From a bacterium (GTDB lineage: Bacteria > Pseudomonadota > Gammaproteobacteria > Burkholderiales > Thiobacillaceae), in assembly GCA_009772925.1 (NCBI GenBank), contig WOUQ01000001.1:62001-126000 (forward strand): a stretch of 64,000 bases of DNA. Reading direction: 5' to 3'. Made by a program: the position numbers and the translations under genes. Below are positions 27,401-35,959 of this stretch, piece by piece (positions within the stretch are counted from its first letter, which is position 1; each line of letters opens with the position of its first letter). The notes under the pieces are model-generated. The model did not search any database and had not been told where the DNA came from. It saw only the letters and a program-made list of their open reading frames with translations.

Positions 27401-27657
27401 CCATCGTCATGACCTCGCTGGCCTTCGGCCTGGGCTGCGTGCCCCTGGCTACCGCCAGCGGTCCCGGCGCCAACAGCCTGCGCGCCATCGGCACCGGCGT
27501 CATCGGCGGCATCATCGCCTCGACCCTGATCGCCACCCTGTTCACGCCCTTGTTCTTCTGGATGCTGGAGTCCATGAGCGCAAAGTTCGCCCGCAAGAAG
27601 GCCCAGGGACTGCCGGAAGCGGCTCCCGCAGCCCGTGACGCGGAAGGGGGACAGTGA
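24490..27657 (+). CDS. RND efflux transporter, HAE1 family (AcrB/MexB-like)
   Basis: A 1055-residue inner-membrane proton-driven drug/solvent exporter. It starts MFTHFFIDRPILSAVISILI and shows the expected two 6-TM halves with large periplasmic loops. The proton-relay aspartates are in GLVVDDAIVVVENVE (TM4), and the second half has VGLSAKNAILICEFAIERVR in place. Periplasmic motifs such as PGATAEVIANTVASPIE and FQVNVQNRVNQA-like segments are present. Length is normal. It is 13 bp after the adaptor gene and overlaps its operon logic with the outer-membrane channel, 1 bp further on. No regulator gene is adjacent. Confidence 0.97.
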   Translation: MFTHFFIDRPILSAVISILIVIGGAVAMSVAPIEQYPELAPPQVKVSARYPGATAEVIANTVASPIEAQLNGVDNLLYFYSTSSSSGNVDINVFFKPGTNSDIAQVNVQNRVNQATSQLPQAVVQQGITVDKQSSSFLMVLSIYSPDERYDATYLDNYANLYVLDELKRVPGANRSSVLGLPDIAMRVWLQPDRMAQLDISTQEVANAIQSQNQTFGVGQLGAQPSIPGVEQQFVVTAQGLLTKPEEFENIIVRAAKEGAAIVRIKDIGRVELAKRDYSISSRMNGKRATTIAVYQQSGANAVEAAKAVRARMEELKQRFPTGLDYKIVLDTSQFTLASIDKVVHTFFEAVVLVVLVVFLFLQSLRATVIPILAVPVSIIGTFIGMHLLGFSVNMLTLFGMILAIGLVVDDAIVVVENVEANMTKRALSALEAAKAAMSEIAGALISIVMVLVAVFLPVAFLGGVTGTLYKQFAVTISISMVISGIMALTLSPALAAIIIKAHHGKKNRFFRAFENGFERLQRGYVGLVARVIQAWPLSLAVFGAVIFGIVFMFKIVPASFVPDEDQGYFFVVAQAPDTASLNVLGDYTRKLEKVMLADPAVSDVGTVDGYSLIDGQFSNNSSILFGLFKPFEERKEPSLLTFDTLKRLNAQFYGIKEGGAFALNPPSIPGMGTTGGFEFYIQNRGAGDTRATAQAVEAFLAKARQRPELQGLNTTFRANTQQLFVDLDRNRAEVLGVHVSDVFQAIQAYFGSQIAGQFSQFSRVWWVIMQADAEYRVSPADFEKIYIRSDSGANVPLSALITTRYVASPKLMTRFNGFPAVKITGTQAPGYSSGQAIAAMEEVAREVLPADFASAWAGQALQEKGAGGTSSTAFIFGLIVVFLILAAQFEKWTLPVAVVLAVPFAVLGALLMTWALGLENDVYFQVGLVTLVGLSAKNAILICEFAIERVRHGMAVREAAIEAAGLRLRAIVMTSLAFGLGCVPLATASGPGANSLRAIGTGVIGGIIASTLIATLFTPLFFWMLESMSAKFARKKAQGLPEAAPAARDAEGGQ

Positions 27658-27658
27658 C

Positions 27659-29116
27659 ATGCGCAAGCTGCTGAGCGTCGCCGCCGCCGCTTTCCTGATG
27701 AGCGGCTGCGTCATCGGACCCGATTACTTCCGGCCCCAGGTGAATGCGCCGCAACAATGGCGCACCGACTATCCGGATGCCCTCAACCTGGCCGATACCC
27801 GCTGGTGGGAGCAGTTCCAGGACCCGGTGTTGAACGATCTGATTCGCTCCGCCCTGGACGAGAACAAGGATCTGCGCATCGCCACTGCCCGCGTCGAGGA
27901 ATTCGCCGGCCGTCTGCAAAGCACCAACGCCCCCCTGTTTCCGCAGATCGGCTACCAGGCCGGCGTCGGCCGCCAGCGGGTCTCCGAGCAGAGCGGTCCC
28001 AGCGATCTGCCCGCCGGCGTCGATCCCACCTATTCCAGCTATGCGGGCGTGCTCACCGCGAGTTGGGAACTGGACGTCTGGGGGCGCATCCGTCGCCTTA
28101 CCGAGGCCTCGCGCGCCGACCTGCTGGCCAGCGAGGAAGGCCGACGCACGGTCATCCTGACCCTGGTGTCGACGGTGGCCAGCGGCTACATCAGCCTGCG
28201 TGGCACCGACCGCCAACTCGAGATTACCCGCGCCACCGCCGAAACCTACCTGCAGACCTTGCGATTGTTCGAGCTGCGCTACAAGGGCGGAGTCATCAAC
28301 GAGATGCAATTGGCGCAGGTGCGTTCGCAATACGAACAGGCCAGTGCCCGCATTCCGGTGCTCGAGCAGCAGGTCGCGCGTCTGGAGAATGCCCTGTCGG
28401 TGCTGCTGGGCCGCAATCCGGGACCGATCCCGCGCGGCAAGGCCATCGACGAACTGGTTCTCGGCGGTGTGCCCGCCGGTCTGCCTTCCGACCTGCTCGA
28501 GCGTCGGCCTGACATTCTCGCCGCAGAGCAGAGCCTGGTGTCGGCCAACGCCCGCATTGGCGCTGCCCGCGCCCTGTACTACCCGAGCATCTCCCTGACC
28601 GGCTTCCTCGGCAGCACCAGCACGGAGTTCTCCGACCTGTTCAGCGGCGCGACAAAAACCTGGTCCTTCGCCGGCTCGCTCATCGGTCCCATCTTCGATG
28701 GCGGCGCCATCGACGGTACCGTTGCCCAGGCCGAGGCGCGGCAAAGAAGCCTGCTGCACGCCTACCAGCAGACCATCCAGAACGCCTTCCGCGAAGTCGA
28801 CGACGCCCTGGTCGACTACCGCAAGTCCGGCGAGAGCCTGGCCGCCCAGAGCCGTGACGTGGAGGCCCTGAAGACCTACGCGCGCCTGGCCAACCTGCGT
28901 TTCGAGGCCGGTTATTCCGACTACCTGGAGGTGCTGGATGCCCAGCGCAGCCTGTTTACCTCCCAGCTCAACTTCACCCAGAGCCAGGCCTTGCGGTTCC
29001 AGTCCCTGGTGAACATCTACAAGGCCCTGGGCGGCGGCTGGGTGAACGAGGCGGACAAGCTGACCAGCAGCAAACCCAAGCTGGCCGAAGCGGCCGCATC
29101 GGCGCCGAAGCAGTAA
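27659..29116 (+). CDS. outer-membrane channel lipoprotein, NodT/OprM family
   Basis: A 485-residue outer-membrane efflux protein. The start is the ATG at 27659, one base after the RND stop; it gives a lipoprotein signal with SGC at residue 17. The sequence has the TolC-like doubling of long alpha-helices (IATARVEEFAGRLQSTNAPL, GAARALYYPSISLTGFLGS, DALVDYRKSGESLAAQSRDV, LRFEAGYSDYLEVLDAQRSL) and the AEARQRSLL segment. It completes the tripartite pump. It converges on the Gcr-family gene 33 bp away. Confidence 0.95.
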   Translation: MRKLLSVAAAAFLMSGCVIGPDYFRPQVNAPQQWRTDYPDALNLADTRWWEQFQDPVLNDLIRSALDENKDLRIATARVEEFAGRLQSTNAPLFPQIGYQAGVGRQRVSEQSGPSDLPAGVDPTYSSYAGVLTASWELDVWGRIRRLTEASRADLLASEEGRRTVILTLVSTVASGYISLRGTDRQLEITRATAETYLQTLRLFELRYKGGVINEMQLAQVRSQYEQASARIPVLEQQVARLENALSVLLGRNPGPIPRGKAIDELVLGGVPAGLPSDLLERRPDILAAEQSLVSANARIGAARALYYPSISLTGFLGSTSTEFSDLFSGATKTWSFAGSLIGPIFDGGAIDGTVAQAEARQRSLLHAYQQTIQNAFREVDDALVDYRKSGESLAAQSRDVEALKTYARLANLRFEAGYSDYLEVLDAQRSLFTSQLNFTQSQALRFQSLVNIYKALGGGWVNEADKLTSSKPKLAEAAASAPKQ

Positions 29117-29149
29117 TAACGGGTCAGTGCCGGCGTGGCCGGCGGCGCC

Positions 29150-31069
29150 TCATCCCCACCATGCCTTGAACATGGCGCGCAGGCCCAAGTTGCGGGCGCG
29201 CAGGGCCACCCACAGGGCCAGCACGAAACTCACCAGCAGGTTGGTGAGGGCGATGAGGGCGACGCCCAGCACCACCCAGGCCAGGGTGGTGGAGTCGAGG
29301 CCGAAATCCAGGGCGCCGAGGGCGTAGCCCAGGTTGGCGGAGGCGAAGGCGACGTGGCGGATGTCGATGGGCAGGCCGAAGATGAAGCCGATGAAGCCGG
29401 CGCCCCCCAGCATCAGGCCGAACAGCAGATTGCCCATGATGCCGCCCAGGCGCCTCTCCAGGGCGGCGCCGAGCCAGGTGGCGCCGCGCCGGGTGACGAG
29501 CAGGCGCAGCCAGCCGAGGAGGGCGACGCGGTCGCCGATGCGGCGGAAACGCGCGAAATTGTCGAAATAGCCGGAAATCAACCCCGCCAGGAACAGGCAC
29601 ACGCCCGCCACTGCGGCATGGGCGACGACCGGCGATTGCAGCGGGTGCAGGTCGCGCAGCAGGTAGGCCGCGTCCTCCCGGGTGATCGCCGAGCCCTCGC
29701 CGCCGGCGCCCAGGTACCAGGCCAGCAGCAGGGCCACCGGCAGGGCCAGGGCGACGTTGCCGAGAATGGCCACGCTCTGGGTGCGCACGACCGCCGCAAG
29801 CATGGCGCGCAGACGATCGCGCTGCCAGCCGCCGCCCCTGTGGGCTTCATCCACCGCGGCCGCCAGGGTGGCGGCGGTCATCGCCGGCTGCTTGGTGGCG
29901 ACGGTGAGGCCAAGCAGGTAGATGAGGACGAAACCCAGGCCGTAATTGAGGCCATAGGCCAGGGCCTGCACGGCGGGCGCCAGACCCTGGTGGTGCAGCA
30001 GGATCTTGCCCAGGGCCAGCACGCCGATGATGGCGCCGCCGCCCAGCGCCGCCCGCGCCATGGCGGACAGTTCCCGAAGGTCGCGCGCGATGTAGTGCTC
30101 GCCGGTCTGGCTGGCGTTCTCGGTCACGCGCAGGGCCAGCACACCGGTGGTTTCCCGCAGATAGTCGCGCACGCTGTCCCGGCATACGCTGTCGCGCAGC
30201 GCGCTGGCGACGAAGCGCGTCCAGGCCTCCACCGTGCCCGGCAGGTTGCGCGCGCGCGCCTCGTCCAGCAGCAGCATCAGCAGTTCCAGACGATCCAGGC
30301 TCTGGCTCAGGCGCCGCAGCAGCAGGGTCAGGGACAGGGTGGTGCCTTGTTGCCGGGCGCGTTCCTGGGTCTCGCGCACCACCCGGCGGCAGGCGGCCAG
30401 ACCCTCCAGGGGCGGCACGGCGTCGCCACGCGCGCGCAGCCAGGCGTCCAGGTCGCCGGCCAGGGCGAGGAACGGGCTGTCCTCCTGAGGCTCGCGCGGG
30501 TTCAGGCGGCGCGCTTCCGGGTGTTCGCCCCACACCGCGCAACGGCAGGCCAGCAGGCGCGCGGCCTCGGCCTGGCGGGCGTGGATGCGGGCCACGCGGG
30601 TTACGGAAAGCGGCGCCGCCGCCCCGATGCGCAACCAGAATTCGCGCCGGATTTCGGGCTCCAGCACGGCCAGCCAGCGCGGATCGAAGGACTTGCGGAA
30701 GATGCGGCGCAGGGCGGTGATGAAGTCGCTCTCATCGCGCACCTCCGGCAGCAGATGGTTGCCGATGCGGCGCCGCAGTTCGCGCGCGAAGCCCCGGTCC
30801 GGCAGGATGCCGGTCTCCGTGTAGAAGGGCAGGGTGTCGTAGCGGGCGAACAGCCGCGCGATCAGTTCGCGCAGGCGCTCCAGCAAGTCCGGGCGCGCAT
30901 CCAGCAGGTCGAGCAGGATACGTATGCGTGCATCGGCCGTTTCCGGCCGAAAGCGCGAGGGGCGCAGGCGATCGATCAGCCTGGCGAGGTGAGGGACCGG
31001 GTCCTCGCCCTCCGCGGAATCTGCCTCCAAGGCCTGGGCAAGGTTGCGGGTCAGCTTGTCAGCGGCCAT
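29150..31069 (-). CDS. Gcr-family 'site-specific recombinase' membrane protein
   Basis: A 639-residue protein of the family often labelled site-specific recombinase Gcr. The N-terminal half (to about 340) is helical and soluble, with conserved FYTETGILPDRGFARELRRR and SDFITALRRIF. The C-terminal half has at least six hydrophobic segments (for example GGAIIGVLALGKIL, LNYGLGFVLIYLLGLTVA, ILGNVALALPVALLLAW, LLFGLMLGGAGFIGFIFGLP) typical of an integral membrane protein. I see no tyrosine- or serine-recombinase catalytic motif, so the name is historical and should not be taken as evidence of recombination. Start is the ATG at 31069. Confidence 0.85.
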   Translation of the reverse strand: MAADKLTRNLAQALEADSAEGEDPVPHLARLIDRLRPSRFRPETADARIRILLDLLDARPDLLERLRELIARLFARYDTLPFYTETGILPDRGFARELRRRIGNHLLPEVRDESDFITALRRIFRKSFDPRWLAVLEPEIRREFWLRIGAAAPLSVTRVARIHARQAEAARLLACRCAVWGEHPEARRLNPREPQEDSPFLALAGDLDAWLRARGDAVPPLEGLAACRRVVRETQERARQQGTTLSLTLLLRRLSQSLDRLELLMLLLDEARARNLPGTVEAWTRFVASALRDSVCRDSVRDYLRETTGVLALRVTENASQTGEHYIARDLRELSAMARAALGGGAIIGVLALGKILLHHQGLAPAVQALAYGLNYGLGFVLIYLLGLTVATKQPAMTAATLAAAVDEAHRGGGWQRDRLRAMLAAVVRTQSVAILGNVALALPVALLLAWYLGAGGEGSAITREDAAYLLRDLHPLQSPVVAHAAVAGVCLFLAGLISGYFDNFARFRRIGDRVALLGWLRLLVTRRGATWLGAALERRLGGIMGNLLFGLMLGGAGFIGFIFGLPIDIRHVAFASANLGYALGALDFGLDSTTLAWVVLGVALIALTNLLVSFVLALWVALRARNLGLRAMFKAWWG

Positions 31070-31449
31070 CTGGGCTTGGGTTCAAAGCGGGTAGGAAGGA
31101 GGATGTGCGGCATCTTACCCGCGAAATCTCCATCTGCTCGACCACTGCATTGTTCGCAATGTGGCCATTGGTTTGCATTGGAGTTGACCACACCGAGTCT
31201 TGACTGTGCTCCGGTGTGCCACGGACTTGCTGGACGAACTGTCAGGGACTCAAAGGAAGGACACTGAGTCGAGCGGTCGGTCGGCTCGGGGGGCCAAGGA
31301 CAACTGGCCGGCCTGAACGGACTGACATCGTTACCCAAGTGACGGGTCGTAATGGGTCAACTGCGGTCTGTGGGGAGGCGGCTCACAGTTTGAGTGAACG
31401 TCAGCAACGGGGTGATTGCACATCTGGCAGCAGCCGGCCGCAAGCGGCG
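31070..31449. other. non-coding spacer with no recognisable gene
   Basis: About 380 bp upstream of the Gcr gene and before the amrS remnant. I see no convincing ORF, RNA or terminator. The sequence is less GC-biased by codon position than the flanking genes, consistent with decayed DNA; part of it must carry the Gcr-gene promoter. Confidence 0.5.
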
Positions 31450-31803
31450 GTGACCATCCCGACACTCAACGACTCGGACAAGGAGCTGAGGCAGTTGAGC
31501 GAACGGATACTGCGGGAATGGGGTTCCGATGTGCCGCTGCAATTCACCACTTTCCACCCGGACTGGAAGCTCACCAATCTGCCTCTCACGGCCTCCTATC
31601 CCGCACCCGGCGCATCGCACGCGAGGTCGGCCTGCGTGACTTCTACACCGGCAACGTGCACGACCGGGACGGTGGAACGACCTACTCCGTCCTGCGCGAA
31701 GCTCCTGATTGTGTACGACTGGTCCGAGATCCCCGACTACCCGGTTACCGACGACGGCCTCTGCCCGCACTGCGACGCGGCCTTAGTCGGACGCTTCGGG
31801 TAG
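31450..31803 (+). pseudogene. remnant of AmmeMemoRadiSam-system radical SAM enzyme (amrS C-terminal part)
   Basis: Three frame segments together resemble the C-terminal third of AmrS. Frame a (from 31450): VTIPTLNDSDKELRQLSER...DVPLQFTTFHPDWKLTN. After about 31595 the homology moves by one frame: RTRRIAREVGLRDFYTGNVH. After about 31690 it returns to the first frame: LLIVYDWSEIP ... LCPHCDAALVGRFG to the TAG at 31801. The order and spacing match the family, so at least two frameshifts are needed. The N-terminal radical SAM CxxxCxxC region is missing from the 380 bp upstream. It is therefore a decayed gene rather than a working enzyme. Confidence 0.7.
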
Positions 31804-31961
31804 TTCGGCCCGCCGTTCGGCGCACGGCGGATACCGGTGACCATGGACCTGGCCTGACCCCAGTGGGAGCAGGACCATGGTATATGTATGTTGGGTAGTT
31901 CCGAAATACTTACCTTTATACTGCATCCCTGTATACCCCAGTTCAGAGGAAAGGGTGTTGT

Positions 31962-33560
31962 ATGGCAGTTCAGCTTACATCTGGATACGCCCGCCTGCTG
32001 TTCGCCGCCGTCATGACCTTGACAATGGCGATTCTGTCCGCACAGGCCCAGGCGGGCGCGTCCACCGCCGATCACACCACCTTCAAGGAACTGCAACAGC
32101 CCTTCGAATCCGGTCCGGCGGTCACCCAGGCCTGCCTCAAGTGCCACACCGAGGCCGCCCACCAGGTAATGAAAACGCCGCACTGGACCTGGGAATTCCT
32201 CAACCCGGCCACCCAGCAGAAGCTCGGTAAGCAGCATGTGCTGAACAACTTCTGCATCTCGGTGGAATCCAACTACGCCTTCTGCACCACCTGCCACGCC
32301 GGCTACGGATGGAAGGACCACAGTTTCGACTTTACCAAGCAGGAGAACGTAGACTGCCTGGTCTGCCACGACACCACCGGCAAGTACCGCAAGCAGCCCG
32401 GCACCGGTGGCCTGCCCCCGCTCAAGGCGATCGAGTGGCCCCCCGGCTCAGGCAAGATCGTCAGGCCCGTGGACCTGCAGAAGGTGGCCCAGAACGTGGG
32501 CAAGACCAGCCGCGACACCTGCGGTGCCTGCCACTTCTTCGGCGGCGGCGGCGACGGAGTCAAGCACGGTGACATGGATAGCTCCCTGGCGGCGCCAGAG
32601 GCGAACATCGACATCCACATGGACGCCACAGGGCTGGATTTCATCTGCTCCTCCTGCCATCAGGCCAGCGGCCACCGCGTGCCAGGCAGCCGCTACGCGC
32701 CGACGGCCAGGGATGACAAGGGCAAGCTCATGCGCGGCAAGGAAAGCGGCCGCAACCCGGCCACCTGCCAGTCCTGCCATGGCACCGACCCGCACAAGTC
32801 GACCCGGCTCAATAGCCATGCCGACAAGATCGCCTGCCAGACCTGCCACATACCGAAATACGCGCGAGGCGGTGTGCCCACCAAGATGGGCTGGGACTGG
32901 TCCACGGCCGGCCAGAAAGGTCCCGACGGCAAGCCCCTGATCAAGAAGGACGCCAAGGGCCACGTGATCTACGACGCCAAGAAGGGCGACTTCATCGTGG
33001 CCGAAAACGTCGTACCCGAGTACAAGTGGTTCAACGGCACGGTCAGCTACACCCTGCTGGGCGCCAAGATCGACAACAGCAAAGTAGTGCCGATTAACGC
33101 CTTCGAGGGCGGGCCGGACGACGGCAAGTCACTGATCTGGCCGGTGAAGGTGATGCGAGGCAAGCAACCCTACGACCCGGTCAACAAGACCCTGGTCAAG
33201 CCACACACCGCCGGCGACGACAGCACCGCCTACTGGAAGAACTTCGGTTGGGAAAAGGCCATCGCCGCCGGCATGGCCGAGACCGGACTGCCCTTCTCCG
33301 GCAAGGTGGACTTCGTCGAGACCGAGATGGCCTGGCCCATCACCCACATGGTGGCCGCCAAGGACGAAAGCCTGGGCTGCGTGGACTGCCACGGTGCCAA
33401 CAGCCGTCTCGCCGGTCTCCCCGGCATTTACATGCCCGGCCACAGCGCGAGTCGGCTGCTGGACACCGCCGGCTGGGGCCTCGCGGCCCTGTGCCTGGTG
33501 GGCGTCATCGGACATGGCGGGATCCGCATCCTGGCGGCGCGCAAAGGGAGCGAGAAATGA
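31962..33560 (+). CDS. octaheme c-type cytochrome, tetrathionate reductase family
   Basis: A 532-residue periplasmic multiheme cytochrome. A signal/anchor lies at residues about 10-33. Eight CxxCH motifs begin at about residues 58, 108, 132, 187, 229, 269, 292 and 473, matching the octaheme tetrathionate reductase (Otr-like) family in number and in the long gap before the last heme. A C-terminal hydrophobic segment (about 500-522) followed by basic residues suggests a membrane anchor next to the cytochrome b partner. Family members reduce tetrathionate and, in vitro, nitrite or hydroxylamine; direction here is not shown. A GAGGAAAGG Shine-Dalgarno precedes the ATG. First gene of the operon; its stop overlaps the next start (ATGA). 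Confidence 0.9.
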   Translation: MAVQLTSGYARLLFAAVMTLTMAILSAQAQAGASTADHTTFKELQQPFESGPAVTQACLKCHTEAAHQVMKTPHWTWEFLNPATQQKLGKQHVLNNFCISVESNYAFCTTCHAGYGWKDHSFDFTKQENVDCLVCHDTTGKYRKQPGTGGLPPLKAIEWPPGSGKIVRPVDLQKVAQNVGKTSRDTCGACHFFGGGGDGVKHGDMDSSLAAPEANIDIHMDATGLDFICSSCHQASGHRVPGSRYAPTARDDKGKLMRGKESGRNPATCQSCHGTDPHKSTRLNSHADKIACQTCHIPKYARGGVPTKMGWDWSTAGQKGPDGKPLIKKDAKGHVIYDAKKGDFIVAENVVPEYKWFNGTVSYTLLGAKIDNSKVVPINAFEGGPDDGKSLIWPVKVMRGKQPYDPVNKTLVKPHTAGDDSTAYWKNFGWEKAIAAGMAETGLPFSGKVDFVETEMAWPITHMVAAKDESLGCVDCHGANSRLAGLPGIYMPGHSASRLLDTAGWGLAALCLVGVIGHGGIRILAARKGSEK

Positions 33561-34156
33561 GTGAGAAGATCTACGTCTTCAAGGTCTTCGAGCGGATTTG
33601 GCACTGGTCCCAGGCCGGCCTCATCATCTTCCTGCTGATCACTGGCTTCGAGGTGCACGGCAGCTATACGCTGTTCGGCTTCCAGCAGGCGGTGGATCTG
33701 CACACCATTGCCGCCTGGTCCCTGGTGGGTCTGTGGGTGTTCGCCATCTTCTGGCACTTCACCACTGGCGAGTGGAAGCAGTACCTCCCCACCTTCCAGA
33801 AGGTGGACGCCATGATCAAGTACTACGCCTTCGGCATCTTCACCAATGCGCCCCACCCGTTCAAGGCGACCACCCTGAAGAAGCACAACCCGCTGCAGCG
33901 CCTGGCGTACCTGGGGGTGATGCTGTTCATCGGCCCCCTGATCTGGTTCACCGGCTGGTTCTACATCTTCTACGACAAGTGGACCGAATGGGGCTGGGAC
34001 CAGTACCTGTCTCTGGAGTGGGTGGCCTTCTTCCACACCGTCGCGGCTTTCCTGATGCTGGCCTTCCTCATCGTCCACGTCTACCTAACCACCGCCGGCC
34101 ACACCCCTACCTCCCACATCAAGGCCATGATCACCGGCTGGGAAGAAGTCGAGTAA
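33557..34156 (+). CDS. cytochrome b (b561/thiosulfate-reductase-type membrane subunit)
   Basis: A 199-residue protein with four predicted membrane helices. Candidate heme-b histidines lie in ERIWHWSQAG (helix 1), DLHTIAAWS, FAIFWHFTTGEW and in the last helix WVAFFHTVAAFL...IVHVYLTT. The start overlaps the stop of the octaheme gene (ATGA at 33557-33560), showing tight translational coupling. It would pass electrons between the quinone pool and the periplasmic cytochrome. The fold matches the cytochrome b561-like subunits paired with periplasmic multiheme or molybdopterin reductases. Confidence 0.88.
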   Translation: MSEKIYVFKVFERIWHWSQAGLIIFLLITGFEVHGSYTLFGFQQAVDLHTIAAWSLVGLWVFAIFWHFTTGEWKQYLPTFQKVDAMIKYYAFGIFTNAPHPFKATTLKKHNPLQRLAYLGVMLFIGPLIWFTGWFYIFYDKWTEWGWDQYLSLEWVAFFHTVAAFLMLAFLIVHVYLTTAGHTPTSHIKAMITGWEEVE

Positions 34157-34217
34157 GGCTTTCCACTTGCTACGGCACGGCCGTGGCACTGATTTGACCC
34201 TGAGAAGGAGATAGACC

Positions 34218-34607
34218 ATGAAACTGCGCAGCGCCCTCTTGCCCACCCTGATCCTCGGCCTCCTTGCTACCCCCTTTGCCGCCCAGGCCGAAGGGGACTG
34301 GAAGAAGGGCCGCGTTTACTTCCGCATGGTCTGCACGGCCTGCCATACCGAGAAGGCAGGCGGGGCCATCGCCCCCACCACCAAGACCATGGCGGAATGG
34401 AAGGCCTACATCGCTGCTGACAAGCATGCCAAGGGCAAGGATTCGCTCAAGTATTACGTCAGCAAGAAGTACCGCGAGAGCATCAAGGCCACCAATAAGG
34501 CCGCAGCCAAGTTCATAGACGACGACGAGGCCGCCCTGCTGGAAGACATTACGGCCTTTATGATCAAGGGCGCCAAGGACGGTGACTCACCGGCCAAGTG
34601 CAATTGA
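34218..34607 (+). CDS. monoheme cytochrome c, periplasmic
   Basis: A 129-residue protein with a Sec signal peptide (cleavage after AAQA, about residue 23). One heme site CTACH is present (about residue 39). The rest is Lys/Ala-rich, as in small class I-like electron carriers, and ends in a single Cys (SPAKCN). No distal Met is obvious. The Shine-Dalgarno is GAAGGAG. It lies 61 bp after the cytochrome b gene and probably shuttles electrons for the octaheme cytochrome. Confidence 0.82.
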   Translation: MKLRSALLPTLILGLLATPFAAQAEGDWKKGRVYFRMVCTACHTEKAGGAIAPTTKTMAEWKAYIAADKHAKGKDSLKYYVSKKYRESIKATNKAAAKFIDDDEAALLEDITAFMIKGAKDGDSPAKCN

Positions 34608-34624
34608 GGGTCTCCAGTTGCTAA

Positions 34625-34652
34625 GCAGGGGTGGCCAACCCTTCACCCCTGC
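34625..34652 (+). promoter_or_regulatory. intercistronic hairpin inside the sulfur operon
   Basis: A 9-bp perfect stem (GCAGGGGTG / CACCCCTGC, loop of 10 nt) lies 17 bp after the cytochrome c stop. No U-tract follows, so it is better explained as an mRNA-processing or stability element that separates expression of cytochromes from the transporter and rhodanese genes than as a strong terminator. Confidence 0.4.
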
Positions 34653-34693
34653 GAATTGAACAAGCTTAACCGTCGCATGGAGGAGACCCGACG

Positions 34694-35935
34694 ATGAACA
34701 CTGAAAACAGCTCCCCCTGGCTTGCGGGCTTCAAGGAAGACTACGAAAAGATATTCATCGAGCCTTGGTCACCCTATTTAGGCATGGTCCTGCTGATCCT
34801 GGTGATCATGGGGCTGATGGTCAGTGGTCTGATCTGGGGCGTGTTTGGCGGGCTCAAACTGTGGGGCGACTGGTTCAACAACGCCATTGGCCTGGGACCG
34901 GTCATCGGCACGCCGCAACAGCTCGATTCTCCCCTGATGCACCGCATGTCGCTGATGAACATCACCCTGGTCGGCGGTGCCTTCTGTGCGGCACTGCTGT
35001 CACGCCAGTTTCTCGTCAACCGGCCGCCGAAGCAGGAGTACGTCTGGGCGGCCCTGGGCGGCAGCCTGATGGGACTGGGGGCCTCGCTGGCCGTCGGCTG
35101 CACGGTCGGCGGTTTCTTCATCCCCTTGCTGCATTCCTCGCCGGCCGGCTGGGCCATGTGGTTGGGGCTGATCGCCGGCGCGGCCATCGGCCTGAAGTCG
35201 CTACTTTGGTCGCTGGAACACATCACCTGGGGCATGCAGGCACCGCCCGCCATCAAGGTGCCCAAAGGCCTGGTCACGGCCTACCCTCTGATCGGCTTGG
35301 CGGTGGTGCTGGGCATTGTTGCCTGGGCGGCAGACTGGTACGCATCGGAAGATCAAAAACTCGTCACCCGGGCCATCATCGTGCTGGCCGGTTTCGCCAT
35401 GGGCTTCATCATTCACCGCTCGCGGCTGTGCTTCGCCCGTGCCTTCCGGGAACCCTTCATGACCGCTGAGGGGGATATGACCAAGGCCGTGATCCTGGGC
35501 GTGGCCCTCGGATTTCCGCTCGCCTCCCTCCTCTTCCAGGCAAAGGTAATCGATCCCTATATTGCTATTCCCACTACCTACTGGGCCGGGTCGTTGATCG
35601 GCGGACTGATCTTCGGCATCGGCATGATCTTCGCAGGGGGTTGCGGCACGGGTTCCCTCTGGCGCATGGGGGAAGGACATCTCAAGCTGTGGGTGGCCGC
35701 CTTCTTCTTTGCCTGGGCCGGTTCAACGGCAAGTGCACTGCTGAAGAACGCGGGCCTGACCGTGGCCGAGATGAACCTGGATCTGGTCGAGGAATCACCC
35801 ATTGGCATCCAGGCCTATTTCCCGGTCATGTTCGACGGCTGGGCCTGGGCCTATGCCATCAGCGGCGGCCTCTTGCTGGTGTGGTACCTGCTGGTTCGCT
35901 ATAACGAATCCAGCGAGAAATTCACCTTGCTTTAA
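34694..35935 (+). CDS. YeeE/YedE-family sulfur (thiosulfate-type) transporter
   Basis: A 413-residue integral membrane protein with about ten hydrophobic segments. The family's conserved cysteines are visible in ASLAVGCTVGGFFIPLL, IHRSRLCFARAFREPF and AGGCGTGSLWRMGEG. In TsuA-type transporters these cysteines line the thiosulfate path. The N-terminal segment up to about residue 30 is cytoplasmic-looking with no signal peptide. The Shine-Dalgarno is GGAGGAGA. The location between the cytochromes and rhodanese gene supports uptake or exchange of a sulfur compound. Confidence 0.88.
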   Translation: MNTENSSPWLAGFKEDYEKIFIEPWSPYLGMVLLILVIMGLMVSGLIWGVFGGLKLWGDWFNNAIGLGPVIGTPQQLDSPLMHRMSLMNITLVGGAFCAALLSRQFLVNRPPKQEYVWAALGGSLMGLGASLAVGCTVGGFFIPLLHSSPAGWAMWLGLIAGAAIGLKSLLWSLEHITWGMQAPPAIKVPKGLVTAYPLIGLAVVLGIVAWAADWYASEDQKLVTRAIIVLAGFAMGFIIHRSRLCFARAFREPFMTAEGDMTKAVILGVALGFPLASLLFQAKVIDPYIAIPTTYWAGSLIGGLIFGIGMIFAGGCGTGSLWRMGEGHLKLWVAAFFFAWAGSTASALLKNAGLTVAEMNLDLVEESPIGIQAYFPVMFDGWAWAYAISGGLLLVWYLLVRYNESSEKFTLL

Positions 35936-35959
35936 TCATCCATACACAAGGAGACAACC

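Noticed and set aside
22999..27714. 1571-codon ORF on the minus strand opposite the RND operon
   Set aside because: Antisense to three confidently identified genes; low-complexity Gly/His/Asp composition.
29150..31069. Gcr-family gene as evidence for a mobile element or integration site
   Set aside because: It is a membrane protein with no visible recombinase catalytic residues; no attachment sites are seen beside it.
31216..31803. 195-codon ORF as an intact gene
   Set aside because: Only its parts resemble AmrS and the homology changes frame twice, so it is a pseudogene.
31880..31961. Sigma-70 promoter for the sulfur operon (TATACT near 31917)
   Set aside because: A -10-like hexamer exists but no matching -35 at 16-18 bp; the evidence is too weak to call.
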